Assembly: GCF_016862275.1 (NCBI RefSeq)
Contig: NZ_BOMQ01000020.1
Coordinates: 55,895 to 119,894, forward strand
DNA from: Actinoplanes nipponensis
GTDB taxonomy: Bacteria > Actinomycetota > Actinomycetes > Mycobacteriales > Micromonosporaceae
Direction of reading: 5' to 3'
DNA length: 64,000 nucleotides
Shown: one piece after another, positions 37,291 through 45,778 of the stretch
Layout of the letters: each line of letters opens with the position of its first letter
Numbering within the stretch: the stretch's first letter is position 1
Made by a program: the position numbers and the translations under genes
The notes under the pieces: model-generated
Seen by the model: only the letters and a program-made list of their open reading frames with translations
Database searches by the model: none
What the model was told of the DNA's origin: nothing

Positions 37291-38015
37291 CGGACGTGCA
37301 CCGAGGCGGGCCGGTAGCGCCTGTCCCAGTGCCACAGCAGTGTGCGGCGGGCGCCCCAGGCGCGCAGCCGGCGCAGGCTCGACTCGACCACCAGCTGCTC
37401 GGCGCGGACCACCCGGTCGCTGTGCCGGCGGGCCCTGTTCAGCATGGTCACGTCCTCGGCGCCGTCGCCCAGCGCCTCCCGCGGGGTGCCGCCGCAGCGC
37501 TCGTAGAGGGCCGCGGTGATGGCCAGGTTGTGCCCGTGCACCAGTACGAACGGGCACCGGTAGGCCGGGGAGCGGTGCTGCCACCGGCCCCACCGGGCGG
37601 CCAGCCGCACGACGGCGGGATAGAGCCGCCGCTCGGCCAGGCTGGGCCGCTCGTCGCGGCGCGGCACACTGCGCCCGCACACCAGGTCGGCCCCGTCGAG
37701 CAGCGCCCGCCCGGTGGCCACCCAGTCGCGGGCGGGCAGGCAGTCGGCGTCGGTCCGCAGCAGCCGGGTCGCGCCGCCGGCGATGGCATGCCGGAAGCCC
37801 GTGTCGGCGGCCGTGCCCGCACCCGGCTCCGGCTCGGCCAGGACCACCACGTCACCCGGGAACGCCGCGGCCAGCGCGGCCGTGCCGTCGGTGGAGCCGT
37901 TGTCCACCACGACCAGGGTGAACTCCGGATCGGTCTGGGCCGCCAGCGCCGCGAGCAGCCCCGGCAGCAGCGCGGCCTCGTCGTACGCCGGCACGATCAC
38001 CGCGAGGTCCCTCAT
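37287..38015 (-). CDS. Family 2 glycosyltransferase (second of two)
   Basis: 242 aa of GT-A fold. N-terminal LAVIVPAYDEAALLPGLLAA, then VVVDNGSTDGTAALAAAF and the acidic nucleotide-sugar/metal site RTDADC. No membrane anchor. It is similar in layout to the GT2 two genes upstream (shared GFRHAIA and RTDADC segments), so the pair probably arose by duplication. The ATG overlaps the ligase stop by 4 bases, and its own stop overlaps the P450 start. Acceptor unknown. Confidence 0.85.
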   Translation of the reverse strand: MRDLAVIVPAYDEAALLPGLLAALAAQTDPEFTLVVVDNGSTDGTAALAAAFPGDVVVLAEPEPGAGTAADTGFRHAIAGGATRLLRTDADCLPARDWVATGRALLDGADLVCGRSVPRRDERPSLAERRLYPAVVRLAARWGRWQHRSPAYRCPFVLVHGHNLAITAALYERCGGTPREALGDGAEDVTMLNRARRHSDRVVRAEQLVVESSLRRLRAWGARRTLLWHWDRRYRPASVHVR

Positions 38016-39463
38016 GCGCCGGCCGCCAGCCGTGCGGCGGCCGCCCGGTCCGGCTTGCGGGACCGCCCGGCCAGCGGCACCGTGGCGAGCAGGACCGCGT
38101 CCGGGCGGGCGGCGCCCATCCGGGCCAGCGGCTCGCGCAGCGCGGCGCGCACCTGCTCCGGGGCGGCGCCGGCCGCGGGCTGGACCACCGCGACCACCCG
38201 CTCGTCGCCGTCGCCCGCCGGCACGCCGACGATCACCGCCAGCTCCACGCCGGGGACGTGCAGGGCCGGCTCGTACAGGCCCGGGTAGATGTTCTCGGCG
38301 CCGCGCAGGATCATGTCCTTGCAGCGGCCGCCGAGCACGACCCGGCCGCCGTCCAGCCGGCCGATGTCCCCGGTCGCCACCCACGGCCGGGGCTGCTCGC
38401 CCAGATAGCGGTCCGCGGCGTTGGCCCCGGCGAGCAGCAGCTGGCCGTCCTCGTCGACGCGGGCGCGTACCCCCGGCAGCAGCTCGCCGACCAGGTCGCC
38501 CGGGCCGGCGAAGGCCGCCTTGGCGGCGCTCTCCACCGCGGCGGCCGGGAAGACCTCGGTGAGCGCGTAGACGCCCCAGGCCTGCTCCGCGCCCGCGCGC
38601 CGGGCCGCGGCCAGCAGGCCGGCGCTGACCGGCGCCGACCCGCTGTAGACCCGGCCGGTGCAGCGGATGCCGGCCGCCAGGGCCGCCCGCAGCTGCGGCG
38701 GCGTCAGGTAGGTGGCCTGCGGCGCCAGCCGCGCGGCCTGCCGGGCCAGCACCGCGGGCCGCCGCGCGGGCAGCGCCACCGGGGCGCCGCTCGCCAGCGA
38801 CGGGACCAGCACGAAGAAGGTGCCGCCCAGCACGGCACGCCCTGGCAGCGGCCGCACCAGGTCGCGGACCGCGCGCATCCCGGCGGAGACGCTCGCCCGG
38901 GTGTGCACGACCGCGCGGGGCCGGCTGGTCGTGCCCGAGGTGAACACCACCACCGCGTCGCCGTCGCCGTCGAAGGCCGGCGGCGCCGCGCCGCCCGCCG
39001 GGGCGAGGCCGGGCGCGCTGCCGGGCAGCCGCCGGCCGACGGTCACCGTGGGCGCCAGCGCCGCCAGCTCGGGCAGGGCGAGCCGGGCCCGGCGGGCCAG
39101 GGGAGCGGCCCAGCCGGCGACCGCCTGCGCGGCCGCGTCGGCCAGCACCAGCCGCGGCTCGGCCAGCCGCAACCGGGACAGCAGCACGTCCGGCCCGGCG
39201 GTCGGGTCCAGCACCGCGACGCGCAGACCCAGGTGGTACGCCGCCAGCAGCACCGCCAGTGACCGGGGCCCCGGACGCACGGCGATGCCGACCGTGTCCC
39301 CGGCGGCCAGGCCGCGCGCGTGCAGCGCGGCCGCGTACCCGCCGGTCAGCCGGGACAGGTCGCCGCGGGTCGCCCGCACGACGGTCCGCCCGGTGCGCCG
39401 GGCGCCGAGCACCGCCGGACGGTCGTCGTCGTCGCGCAGGCCCGCGAGCAGCTCGCCCAGCAT
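38012..39463 (-). CDS. AMP-forming acyl ligase (OleC-like candidate)
   Basis: 483-aa ANL-superfamily enzyme, adenylating a carboxylate. Phosphate-binding loop VVVFTSGTTSRPRA (about 171-184), Y-A-L-T-E at 299-303, TGD at 364-366, GRCKDMILRGAENIYP hinge, and C-terminal Lys near 469 (GRSRKPDR). OleC members, which turn beta-hydroxy acids into beta-lactones, belong to this superfamily; the YALTEVFPAAAVE stretch resembles them, but standalone fatty acyl-CoA/ACP ligase is equally possible. ATG 39463 shares a base with the preceding GT2 stop. Confidence 0.85.
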   Translation of the reverse strand: MLGELLAGLRDDDDRPAVLGARRTGRTVVRATRGDLSRLTGGYAAALHARGLAAGDTVGIAVRPGPRSLAVLLAAYHLGLRVAVLDPTAGPDVLLSRLRLAEPRLVLADAAAQAVAGWAAPLARRARLALPELAALAPTVTVGRRLPGSAPGLAPAGGAAPPAFDGDGDAVVVFTSGTTSRPRAVVHTRASVSAGMRAVRDLVRPLPGRAVLGGTFFVLVPSLASGAPVALPARRPAVLARQAARLAPQATYLTPPQLRAALAAGIRCTGRVYSGSAPVSAGLLAAARRAGAEQAWGVYALTEVFPAAAVESAAKAAFAGPGDLVGELLPGVRARVDEDGQLLLAGANAADRYLGEQPRPWVATGDIGRLDGGRVVLGGRCKDMILRGAENIYPGLYEPALHVPGVELAVIVGVPAGDGDERVVAVVQPAAGAAPEQVRAALREPLARMGAARPDAVLLATVPLAGRSRKPDRAAAARLAAGA

Positions 39464-40260
39464 CAGCGGGGATCCGCCGTGAGGGCGCCGCTGCCGCGGT
39501 CGAGATACCACTTGGCGGTGCCGAGGATCCCGTACGCCGCCAGCCGGCGAGTGGAATTCTCCACCACCATCGCGCGGCTGTGCCGGATCGCTGTGGTGCT
39601 GCGGCGCACCCGGTTGAGGAAGGCGCGGTCGGTCGGGGACGGGCGCCGGGGCATCCCGCCGCAGGCCTCGTACAGCTCGGCGGTGATCGCCATGTTGTTG
39701 CCCGCGTGCATCCTGTACGGCGCGCGGTAGCCGTCGGCGCGGTGCGCCGGCCGCAGCCGTCCGAAGGTCGCCGCGAGCGCCACCAGCAGCCGGAAGAGCG
39801 CCCGGCCGGCCGGGCCGTGCTCGTCGCGGCGGGCGGTGATCCGCCCGCACATCAGCCCGGCGCCACCGGTCAGCCCGGCGCGGGCCGCCGCCAGCCAGCC
39901 CGGCCGGGGCAGGCAGTCGGCGTCCGTACGGGCCAGCAGGGTGGCCCCGGCCGCGATCGCGTGCCGGAAGCCGGTGTCGACCGCGCACCCGACACCCTTC
40001 TCCGGCTCGACCAGCACGTGCACCGGGAACGGCGCGGTGAACGCCCGCGCGATGGCCGCGGTGTCGTCGGTCGAGCCGTTGTCCACCACCAGCAGCTCGA
40101 AGTCGGTGTCGGTCTGCGCGGCCAGCGCCCGCAGCGTCTGGCCGATCCGCCCCGCCTCGTTGTACGCCGGCACGATCACCCACAGCGCGGTCACCTCCCG
40201 GCCCTCGCCGGCGCGGCCGTCGCGCGGTGGGGCCGGATTCCGCCCGGTACGGTCGGTCAC
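39463..40260 (-). CDS. Family 2 glycosyltransferase (first of two)
   Basis: 265 aa. The GT-A fold begins after a 22-residue charged lead: ALWVIVPAYNEAGRIGQTLR, VVDNGSTDDTAAIARAF and RTDADCLPRPGW. GTG 40260 overlaps the thiolase stop as GTGA, so the long start is preferred; a second in-frame GTG near 40194 has its Shine-Dalgarno touching it. Soluble. It probably glycosylates the operon's lipid product or a carrier; the sugar is unknown. Confidence 0.85.
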   Translation of the reverse strand: MTDRTGRNPAPPRDGRAGEGREVTALWVIVPAYNEAGRIGQTLRALAAQTDTDFELLVVDNGSTDDTAAIARAFTAPFPVHVLVEPEKGVGCAVDTGFRHAIAAGATLLARTDADCLPRPGWLAAARAGLTGGAGLMCGRITARRDEHGPAGRALFRLLVALAATFGRLRPAHRADGYRAPYRMHAGNNMAITAELYEACGGMPRRPSPTDRAFLNRVRRSTTAIRHSRAMVVENSTRRLAAYGILGTAKWYLDRGSGALTADPR

Positions 40261-41267
40261 GACACCTCCCAGATCATGGTCATCAGGCTGACCCCGCCGC
40301 CCAACCCCAGCAGCAGCACCTTGTCGCCGTCGCGCAGCCCCGGGCGCACCCGGGCCAGCTGGACGCCCAGCGTCGCGCTGGCCATGTTGCCCAGCTCGGG
40401 CACGGTCACCTCGAGCTTGTCCGCGGGCACCCCGGCCACCTCCACGAAGCGCTGCAGGTAGGGCAGGGTCACCTGGTGCACCAGCACCCGGGCGTAGTCG
40501 TCCCAGCCCAGGCCGGTGCGGTGGTGCACGCGTTCGACCAGGCCGAGCCCGATCTTCTCGAAGACGCCGCGCAGCTTGTGCCCGTCGCCGGTGAAGTAGG
40601 TGTGCTCGTCGCCGCGCGGGTTCCGCGACCCGCCGCCGAAGATGCCGCCGACCGGCCAGTGCTGCGAGTGCGTCTCGGCGTCCACGTCCAGGATGCCGCC
40701 GGTGGCCACCGGCTCGACCAGCACGGCCGCCCCGGCGTCGCCGAACGTGTAGCCGGCGAAGGACTGCCGGGCCTGGCGCATGCCGTCCAGCCGGGGCCGC
40801 ATCGAGCGGGTGGGGGTCTCGCCGGTCACCACCAGCGCGCGGCGCGCCCGCCCGGCCAGGATCATCGAGCGGGCCAGGTCGATGCCGTTGAGGAAGCTGT
40901 TGCAGGCGTTGGTCACGTCCAGCGCGTGCGCCCGGCCGCCCAGGGCCGCCTGCACCACGTGGGCGGTCGCCGGCTCGGCCATGTCCCGGGTCGCCGAGGC
41001 GAACAGCAGCAGGTCGACGTCGAGCGCGTCCAGGCCGGCCTGCTCGAGGACTTGCCGGGCGGCGGCGACGGCCAGGTCGGAGGCGTACTCGCCGTCGGCC
41101 GCGACCCGGCGGGTGAGGATGCCGGTGGCCTGCGCGAACATGCCGTCCGGGAGCGGCAGGCCGCTGGCCACGGCGACGCTGCGCTGCAGCTCGGCCGTGC
41201 TCACCCGGCGTTGCGGCAGGCAGCCGGCCACGGCGGTGATACCCACGCGGGGAACGGTCGTAGTCAT
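40257..41267 (-). CDS. OleA-like thiolase / KAS III family condensing enzyme
   Basis: 336-aa thiolase-fold condensing enzyme with a complete Cys-His-Asn triad: Cys122 in DVTNACNSF, His264 in VLVHQVTLP, Asn294 in ELGNMASAT. A TRDMAEPAT segment places Glu98 where OleA has its dimer-partner glutamate. OleA joins two acyl-CoA molecules head to head to a 2-alkyl-3-keto acid; FabH-like KAS III (acetyl-CoA plus malonyl-ACP) is the alternative. It heads a six-gene operon with ligase, SDR, P450 and two GT2 genes. GAAGG precedes the ATG at 41267. Divergent from the antiporter gene. Confidence 0.82.
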   Translation of the reverse strand: MTTTVPRVGITAVAGCLPQRRVSTAELQRSVAVASGLPLPDGMFAQATGILTRRVAADGEYASDLAVAAARQVLEQAGLDALDVDLLLFASATRDMAEPATAHVVQAALGGRAHALDVTNACNSFLNGIDLARSMILAGRARRALVVTGETPTRSMRPRLDGMRQARQSFAGYTFGDAGAAVLVEPVATGGILDVDAETHSQHWPVGGIFGGGSRNPRGDEHTYFTGDGHKLRGVFEKIGLGLVERVHHRTGLGWDDYARVLVHQVTLPYLQRFVEVAGVPADKLEVTVPELGNMASATLGVQLARVRPGLRDGDKVLLLGLGGGVSLMTMIWEVS

Positions 41268-41409
41268 GGGCGCCAGCCTTCTGCAATGCCGGGGTCCGCG
41301 GCGTGAGTAGAACGGCTCATTCTTTCTGGGTCCGGAGGCCGGGCACAGCCCCGGACGGCGTGGGTGGCGCCACAGGCCGTCGCGCCGGGACTTCTCTAAG
41401 CTTCCCGGC
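41268..41409. promoter_or_regulatory. Divergent promoter region, OleA-like operon / antiporter
   Basis: 142 bases hold both promoters. The AT-richest stretch, 41300-41330, contains an imperfect palindrome AGAACGGCTCATTCT (41309-41323) that would sit just ahead of the thiolase transcript start. No consensus -35/-10 pair is obvious on either strand. Confidence 0.3.
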
Positions 41410-42984
41410 ATGGAACCCATCGTCGACACGGTCGTGCTGGTGTCGATCGCCGTGCTCGGCGCGGCGCTCGCCCGGCGGCTCGGCTTCGTCGCCCCCCTCG
41501 TCCTGCTGGTGGCGGGGCTCGGCCTGTCCTTCGTGCCGGGCCTGCCGGAGGTCGAGATCAAGCCCGACCTGGTGCTGATCGGCATCCTGCCCCCGCTGCT
41601 GTACGTGGCCGCGCTGCAGACCAACGTCGTCGCCTTCCGCCGCGCGCTGCGCCCGATCCTGCTGCTGGCGATCGGGCTGATCGTGGTGACCGCGTTCGCC
41701 GTCGGCTTCGTCGTGCACGCGCTGCTGCCCGGGGTGCCGCTCGCCGCGTGCATCGCGCTGGGCGCCGTCGTCGCCCCGCCCGACGCGGTGTCGGCCACCG
41801 CGATCGCGCGCCGGATCGGGCTGCCCCGCCGGGTGGTCGTCATCCTCGAGGGCGAGAGCCTGCTCAACGACGCCAGCGCGCTGGTGCTGCTGCGGATCTC
41901 GATCGGGGCGCTGATCGGCACGGCCGCCGGCTTCTGGGAGATCGCCGGGCAGGTGACGCTGAAGGCCGGCGGCGGGCTGCTGATCGGCGTGGCCTTCGCG
42001 GTCGGCGCGGCCTGGCTGCACAAGCGGATCATCGACCCGCTGCTGGACGACGCGGTCTCGCTGCTCACCCCGTTCGTCGTGGTGATCGTGGCCGAGCGGC
42101 TGCACACCTCCAGCATCGTGGCGGTGGTGGTGGCCGGGCTCTACCTGGGCCACCGCATCCCGTACCTGCTGTCGGCGACCTCGCGGCTGCAGATGGACGC
42201 CGTCTGGCGGCTCATCACGTTCCTGCTCGAGGGCGTGGTGTTCCTGCTGGTGGGCCTCCAGATCCGCGACCTGATCGGCCGGATCGAACGCGACCTGGCG
42301 ACCACCGTCACGGTGACCGCGGCGGTGTTCGCGACCCTGGTGCTGGTCCGGTTCGCGTGGATGTACCCGGCCACGTACCTGGCCCGGCTGATCCCGCGGA
42401 TCCGGGCCCGCGAGGAGCGGCCGCCGCCGAGCGTGCCCACGGTGATCGCCTGGGCCGGCATGCGCGGCGTGGTCACCCTGGCCGCCGCCCTGACCCTGCC
42501 GTTCAGCGATGAGGTCAAGAACGCCGACTACCCGCGCGAGCTGTTCGTCTTCGTCGCCTTCGCCACGATCGTCCTGACCCTGCTGATCCAGGGCACCACG
42601 CTGCCGATGCTGTCCCGGCGCCTCGGCGTCCGCGAGGACACCACCGCCGAGGACGCCCTGGCCGAGGCGGGCGTGCAGCACGCCGCCAGCCGTGCGGCGC
42701 TGGAACGGCTGGAGGCGGCGGCGGACGGCGCGCCCGCCTCGGTGGTGGACCGGCTGCGGGCGCTGACCGACAGCCGGGCCAACAACGCCTGGGAACGCCT
42801 GGGCAGTCAGCAGCAGGAGACCCCGTCGGCGGCGTACGGTCGGCTGCGTCGGGAGATGATTAGGGCGGAGCGCCAAGTCTTCAAGATCGCCCGCAACGAG
42901 GGGCGCATCTCCGAAGAGGTGCTCAACCGCGCCCAGCGCGACCTCGACCTCGAAGAGTCCCAGCTGAACCGGAGTGACGATTGA
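41410..42984 (+). CDS. Na+/H+ antiporter (CPA1 family)
   Basis: 524 aa with about 12 transmembrane helices over the first 400 residues and a charged, coiled cytosolic tail. CPA1 motifs: GILPPLLYVAALQTN, VVAPPDAVSATAIARR, GESLLNDASALV, and TVIAWAGMRGVVTLAAALTL. Exchanges monovalent cations for protons for pH and salt balance. The stop overlaps the TTG of the next gene, a UBP zinc-finger protein, so the two are translated together. Confidence 0.92.
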   Translation: MEPIVDTVVLVSIAVLGAALARRLGFVAPLVLLVAGLGLSFVPGLPEVEIKPDLVLIGILPPLLYVAALQTNVVAFRRALRPILLLAIGLIVVTAFAVGFVVHALLPGVPLAACIALGAVVAPPDAVSATAIARRIGLPRRVVVILEGESLLNDASALVLLRISIGALIGTAAGFWEIAGQVTLKAGGGLLIGVAFAVGAAWLHKRIIDPLLDDAVSLLTPFVVVIVAERLHTSSIVAVVVAGLYLGHRIPYLLSATSRLQMDAVWRLITFLLEGVVFLLVGLQIRDLIGRIERDLATTVTVTAAVFATLVLVRFAWMYPATYLARLIPRIRAREERPPPSVPTVIAWAGMRGVVTLAAALTLPFSDEVKNADYPRELFVFVAFATIVLTLLIQGTTLPMLSRRLGVREDTTAEDALAEAGVQHAASRAALERLEAAADGAPASVVDRLRALTDSRANNAWERLGSQQQETPSAAYGRLRREMIRAERQVFKIARNEGRISEEVLNRAQRDLDLEESQLNRSDD

Positions 42985-43247
42985 CCTGCCAGCACCTCAA
43001 GGAAGCCGGGGAACCGACACCGCAGGCGCCGTACGAGGGCGGCTGCCCCGAGTGCGTGGCCGACGGCCACCACGACTGGGTGCACCTGCGCCTCTGCCTG
43101 GACTGCGGTTACGTGGCCTGCTGCGACTCGTCGCCGCGCCGGCACATGTCCGCCCACTACGCGACCGACGGCCACCCGGTGATGCGCTCGTACGAGCCGG
43201 GTGAGAACTGGAAGTGGTGCTTCGTCGACGACCTGCTCGGCGCCTGA
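42981..43247 (+). CDS. UBP-type zinc-finger protein
   Basis: 88 aa, nearly all a ZnF-UBP fold: Cys/His pairs in CPEC, LCLDCGYVACCD, the RRHMSAHY His segment, and the closing GHPVMRSYEPGENWKWCFVD. TTG 42981 overlaps the antiporter TGA by 4 bases, with GGAG upstream. In eukaryotes this fold binds free ubiquitin C-termini. In bacteria lacking ubiquitin the ligand is unknown, though such small proteins recur beside Na+/H+ antiporters. Confidence 0.85.
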   Translation: MTCQHLKEAGEPTPQAPYEGGCPECVADGHHDWVHLRLCLDCGYVACCDSSPRRHMSAHYATDGHPVMRSYEPGENWKWCFVDDLLGA

Positions 43248-43250
43248 GCC

Positions 43251-44174
43251 GTGCGGATCCTGATCGTCGGCGCGGGCGCCACCGGCGGATACTTCGGCGG
43301 CCGGCTGGCCGAGGCGGGCCGGGACGTCACGTTCCTGGTCCGCCCGGCCCGCGCGGCGGCGCTGGCCGGGCGCGGCCTGCGGATCCACTCCCCGGCCGGG
43401 GAGAGCGTCATCCCGGTCCGCACGGTGACCGCCGCGACGCTCGACGGCCCCTACGACCTCATCGTGCTGGCGGTGAAGAGCTACGGGCTGCCCGGCGCGA
43501 TGGCCGATCTGCGCCCGGCGGTGGGGCCGGAGACCGTCATCGTGCCGCTGCTGAACGGCATGCGGCACATCGACGCGCTGACCGGGGCGTTCGGGGCCGC
43601 GCACGTCTACGGCGGGGTCTGCATGATCGCCGGTACGCTCACCGGCGAGGGCGACATCGTGCAGCTCACCGGCCTGCACCGGCTCGCGTTCGGCCCGCTG
43701 GACGGCGGCCCGGAGCCGCGCCTGGCGGCGGTGACCGACGCGCTGTCGGGAGCCGGGTTCGACGCCGAGGGCACGACCACGATCACCCGGCAGATGTGGG
43801 AGAAGTGGCTGTTCCTGGCCAGCCTGGGCGTGGTGACGACGCTGATGCGCAGCCCGGTCGGCGAGATCCTGGCGGCGCCCGGCGGGCCGGCGTTCACCGA
43901 ACGGGTGGTGGCCGAGGCGACCGCCATCGTGACGGCGGCGGGTCACCCGCCGCGGGAGTCGGCGCTGGCGTTCCTGCGCGGCAGCATCACCCGGGCGCGC
44001 GACGTCCCGACCACCTCGTCGATGTACCGCGACATGCAGGCGGGCCTGCCGGTGGAGGCGGACGCGATCGTGGGTGACCTGGTCGCCCACGCCGACCGGC
44101 TGGGCGTGGACGCGCCGCTGTACGCCGCGGCCTACACGAACCTGTCGGTGTACGCCCGGGGCCGCGCCGGCTGA
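43251..44174 (+). CDS. panE: 2-dehydropantoate 2-reductase family
   Basis: 307-aa NADPH-dependent ketopantoate reductase family member, which makes pantoate for CoA. N-terminal ILIVGAGATGGYFGGRLAE dinucleotide site; VLAVKSYGL with the catalytic Lys region; PLLNGM Asn; C-terminal helices with EKWLFLASL Lys and SSMYRDMQAG. GTG 43251 is 3 bases after the zinc-finger stop, continuing that transcript. ApbA-like paralogues of other function exist, so the precise substrate is moderate confidence. Confidence 0.85.
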   Translation: MRILIVGAGATGGYFGGRLAEAGRDVTFLVRPARAAALAGRGLRIHSPAGESVIPVRTVTAATLDGPYDLIVLAVKSYGLPGAMADLRPAVGPETVIVPLLNGMRHIDALTGAFGAAHVYGGVCMIAGTLTGEGDIVQLTGLHRLAFGPLDGGPEPRLAAVTDALSGAGFDAEGTTTITRQMWEKWLFLASLGVVTTLMRSPVGEILAAPGGPAFTERVVAEATAIVTAAGHPPRESALAFLRGSITRARDVPTTSSMYRDMQAGLPVEADAIVGDLVAHADRLGVDAPLYAAAYTNLSVYARGRAG

Positions 44175-44216
44175 TCACGAACCGTATGCTTCGCAGTCCT
44201 GATCGAAAGGACCGCC

Positions 44217-45287
44217 GTGTACGACCCACCGCAGCCGTCATGGAACGCCACGCCGCCACCGCCGCCGCCCGTGCCGGGTCACCCCGGCCCGACCGCGATC
44301 GCGGTGACCACCCGCTACTCCTGGCTGACCTTCCTGCTCGGGCTGTTCAAGCCGTACCTGGCGGTCAACGGGCAGCCGGTTCCGGCGCGCTGGGGCCGGA
44401 CCGTGGTGCCGGTGCCGCCCGGCCAGCACCACGTGCACGTGCACGTGCCGTACCTGCTGCCGTCGCGGATCGGCACCGCCGACACGGTCGTGCCGGTCCA
44501 CCCCGGCCAGGTGGTCGAGGTGGAGTACCGCGCACCGGCGATCGCCCTGCTCGACGGCGCGATCGGGCCGGCGCCGCAGAAGCACCGCGGCCTGCCCGCC
44601 GCGATCGCGCTCGTGGTCGTGCCGCTGGTCCTGCTGCTGTGCGTGTGCGGCACGTTCGGCGTGGCGGCGCTGTTCGGCTACACCGAGGCCGACGATCCGG
44701 TGGCGCGGCCCACCGCGGTCGCCCCCGCGCCGGTGCTGCCCGACCCGGCCGATCCGGCTCCGGAGCCCACCGGCGCCGTCCCGTCGGGCAAGCCCACGCT
44801 GCGGTCCCTCCCGGTCCGCAAGCTGGTCGGGCCCGCCTACGCCGCCGGGGAGAAGACCTACACGATGGGCTTCGGCGGGTGGCCGTTCGCCTTCCGGACG
44901 CCCGGCAGCTGGGGCTGTGTGGCCGGCCGCCTCGACCTGCCGGAGGCGAAGGCCTGGGTGTGCGTCGACGAGGGCAACCCGGGCAGCGGCCAGCGGCTGC
45001 AGATCATGCTGCGTCCCTGCCCGGCGCCGTGCGGCGCCACCGAGCGGGACAGGCTCAGCACGGAATGGTTCGACCCGGGCGCGAAGGCGCGGGCGTTCGA
45101 CGAGAGCACCTGGTACGTCGAGACGCCGCGGGACGCCAAGGGCCGGTACACCCTCGACATGAGCCACTTCTTCACCGACCCCGGCGGCGCGGGGATGTGG
45201 CAGGTCGGGGTGGGGGCGTTCAGCCCGCCCGCGACCCGGACCGCGATCCAGAAGGTCTTCAACGACGTCCTGACCCAGACGGGCTGA
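44217..45287 (+). CDS. Hypothetical single-pass membrane protein
   Basis: 356 aa. A Pro-rich N-terminus and a roughly 110-aa cytosolic beta-rich domain ([38 protein letters not shown]) precede one transmembrane helix (about 126-148, [18 protein letters not shown]). A Pro/Ala linker leads to an extracellular domain of about 170 aa with Cys pairs ([20 protein letters not shown]). GTG 44217 follows GAAAGG. No known family; the two-domain layout recalls actinobacterial membrane sensors. Confidence 0.7.
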   Translation: MYDPPQPSWNATPPPPPPVPGHPGPTAIAVTTRYSWLTFLLGLFKPYLAVNGQPVPARWGRTVVPVPPGQHHVHVHVPYLLPSRIGTADTVVPVHPGQVVEVEYRAPAIALLDGAIGPAPQKHRGLPAAIALVVVPLVLLLCVCGTFGVAALFGYTEADDPVARPTAVAPAPVLPDPADPAPEPTGAVPSGKPTLRSLPVRKLVGPAYAAGEKTYTMGFGGWPFAFRTPGSWGCVAGRLDLPEAKAWVCVDEGNPGSGQRLQIMLRPCPAPCGATERDRLSTEWFDPGAKARAFDESTWYVETPRDAKGRYTLDMSHFFTDPGGAGMWQVGVGAFSPPATRTAIQKVFNDVLTQTG

Positions 45288-45409
45288 CGGGGCGGGCCCG
45301 TCTTGCTCCCGGACCGGGTATCCGTTGCAGCGGTGCGTGGATCCGGGTGAGCAGTCCCCGGCCGGGACGATCATCAGGTAACGGGGCGCGGGTCGCGCCG
45401 CCCACCCGC

Positions 45410-45778
45410 TCACCGTCGGTTGTAGAGGCGCATGGTCAAGGTGCCGAAGACGGCCACGAACACCCCGCTGGCGATCAGCGTCCACACGCCAGACCGGCAG
45501 GGTGCGGAAGCGGTCGAAGACACCCTTCTCGATGTCGGTGTTCAGGCCGACGCCGGTGTACATGGTGATCATCACGACGCTGGTCACCATGATGCCGGGC
45601 AGGAAGAGAGCTGCTCCGGGACGTGTTTGATCTTCAGGATCGCGCGCCAGTCGAAGGTCAGCGACGCCGACAGCGCGCTCGGCCGGGCCGGGCGATCGCC
45701 GCGGCTCACCACCGCGGCGAGCGTCTCGGCCGACGGGGTGTGGGCGGTGGCCGCCTCGGGCGCGGTGGTGGTGCTCAT
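45410..45778 (-). pseudogene. Decayed DrrB-type ABC-2 permease
   Basis: Remnant of a daunorubicin-resistance-type permease. Intact parts: N-terminus with [14 protein letters not shown]; then, in another frame, [20 protein letters not shown] and [10 protein letters not shown]; finally, in a third frame, [17 protein letters not shown] ending in RLYNRR. Two deletions fuse these (near 45606-45612 and 45484-45491, the latter at a shared Val-Trp codon pair). About 370 bp remain of a gene normally near 800 bp; most helices are lost. The stop at 45410 is the original C-terminus frame. Confidence 0.8.

Noticed and set aside
38012..40183. A single 723-codon frame that would fuse a GT2 fragment with the ligase
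   Set aside because: The upstream part is an out-of-frame reading of the GT2 gene; the ligase has its own ATG at 39463 with the usual overlap.
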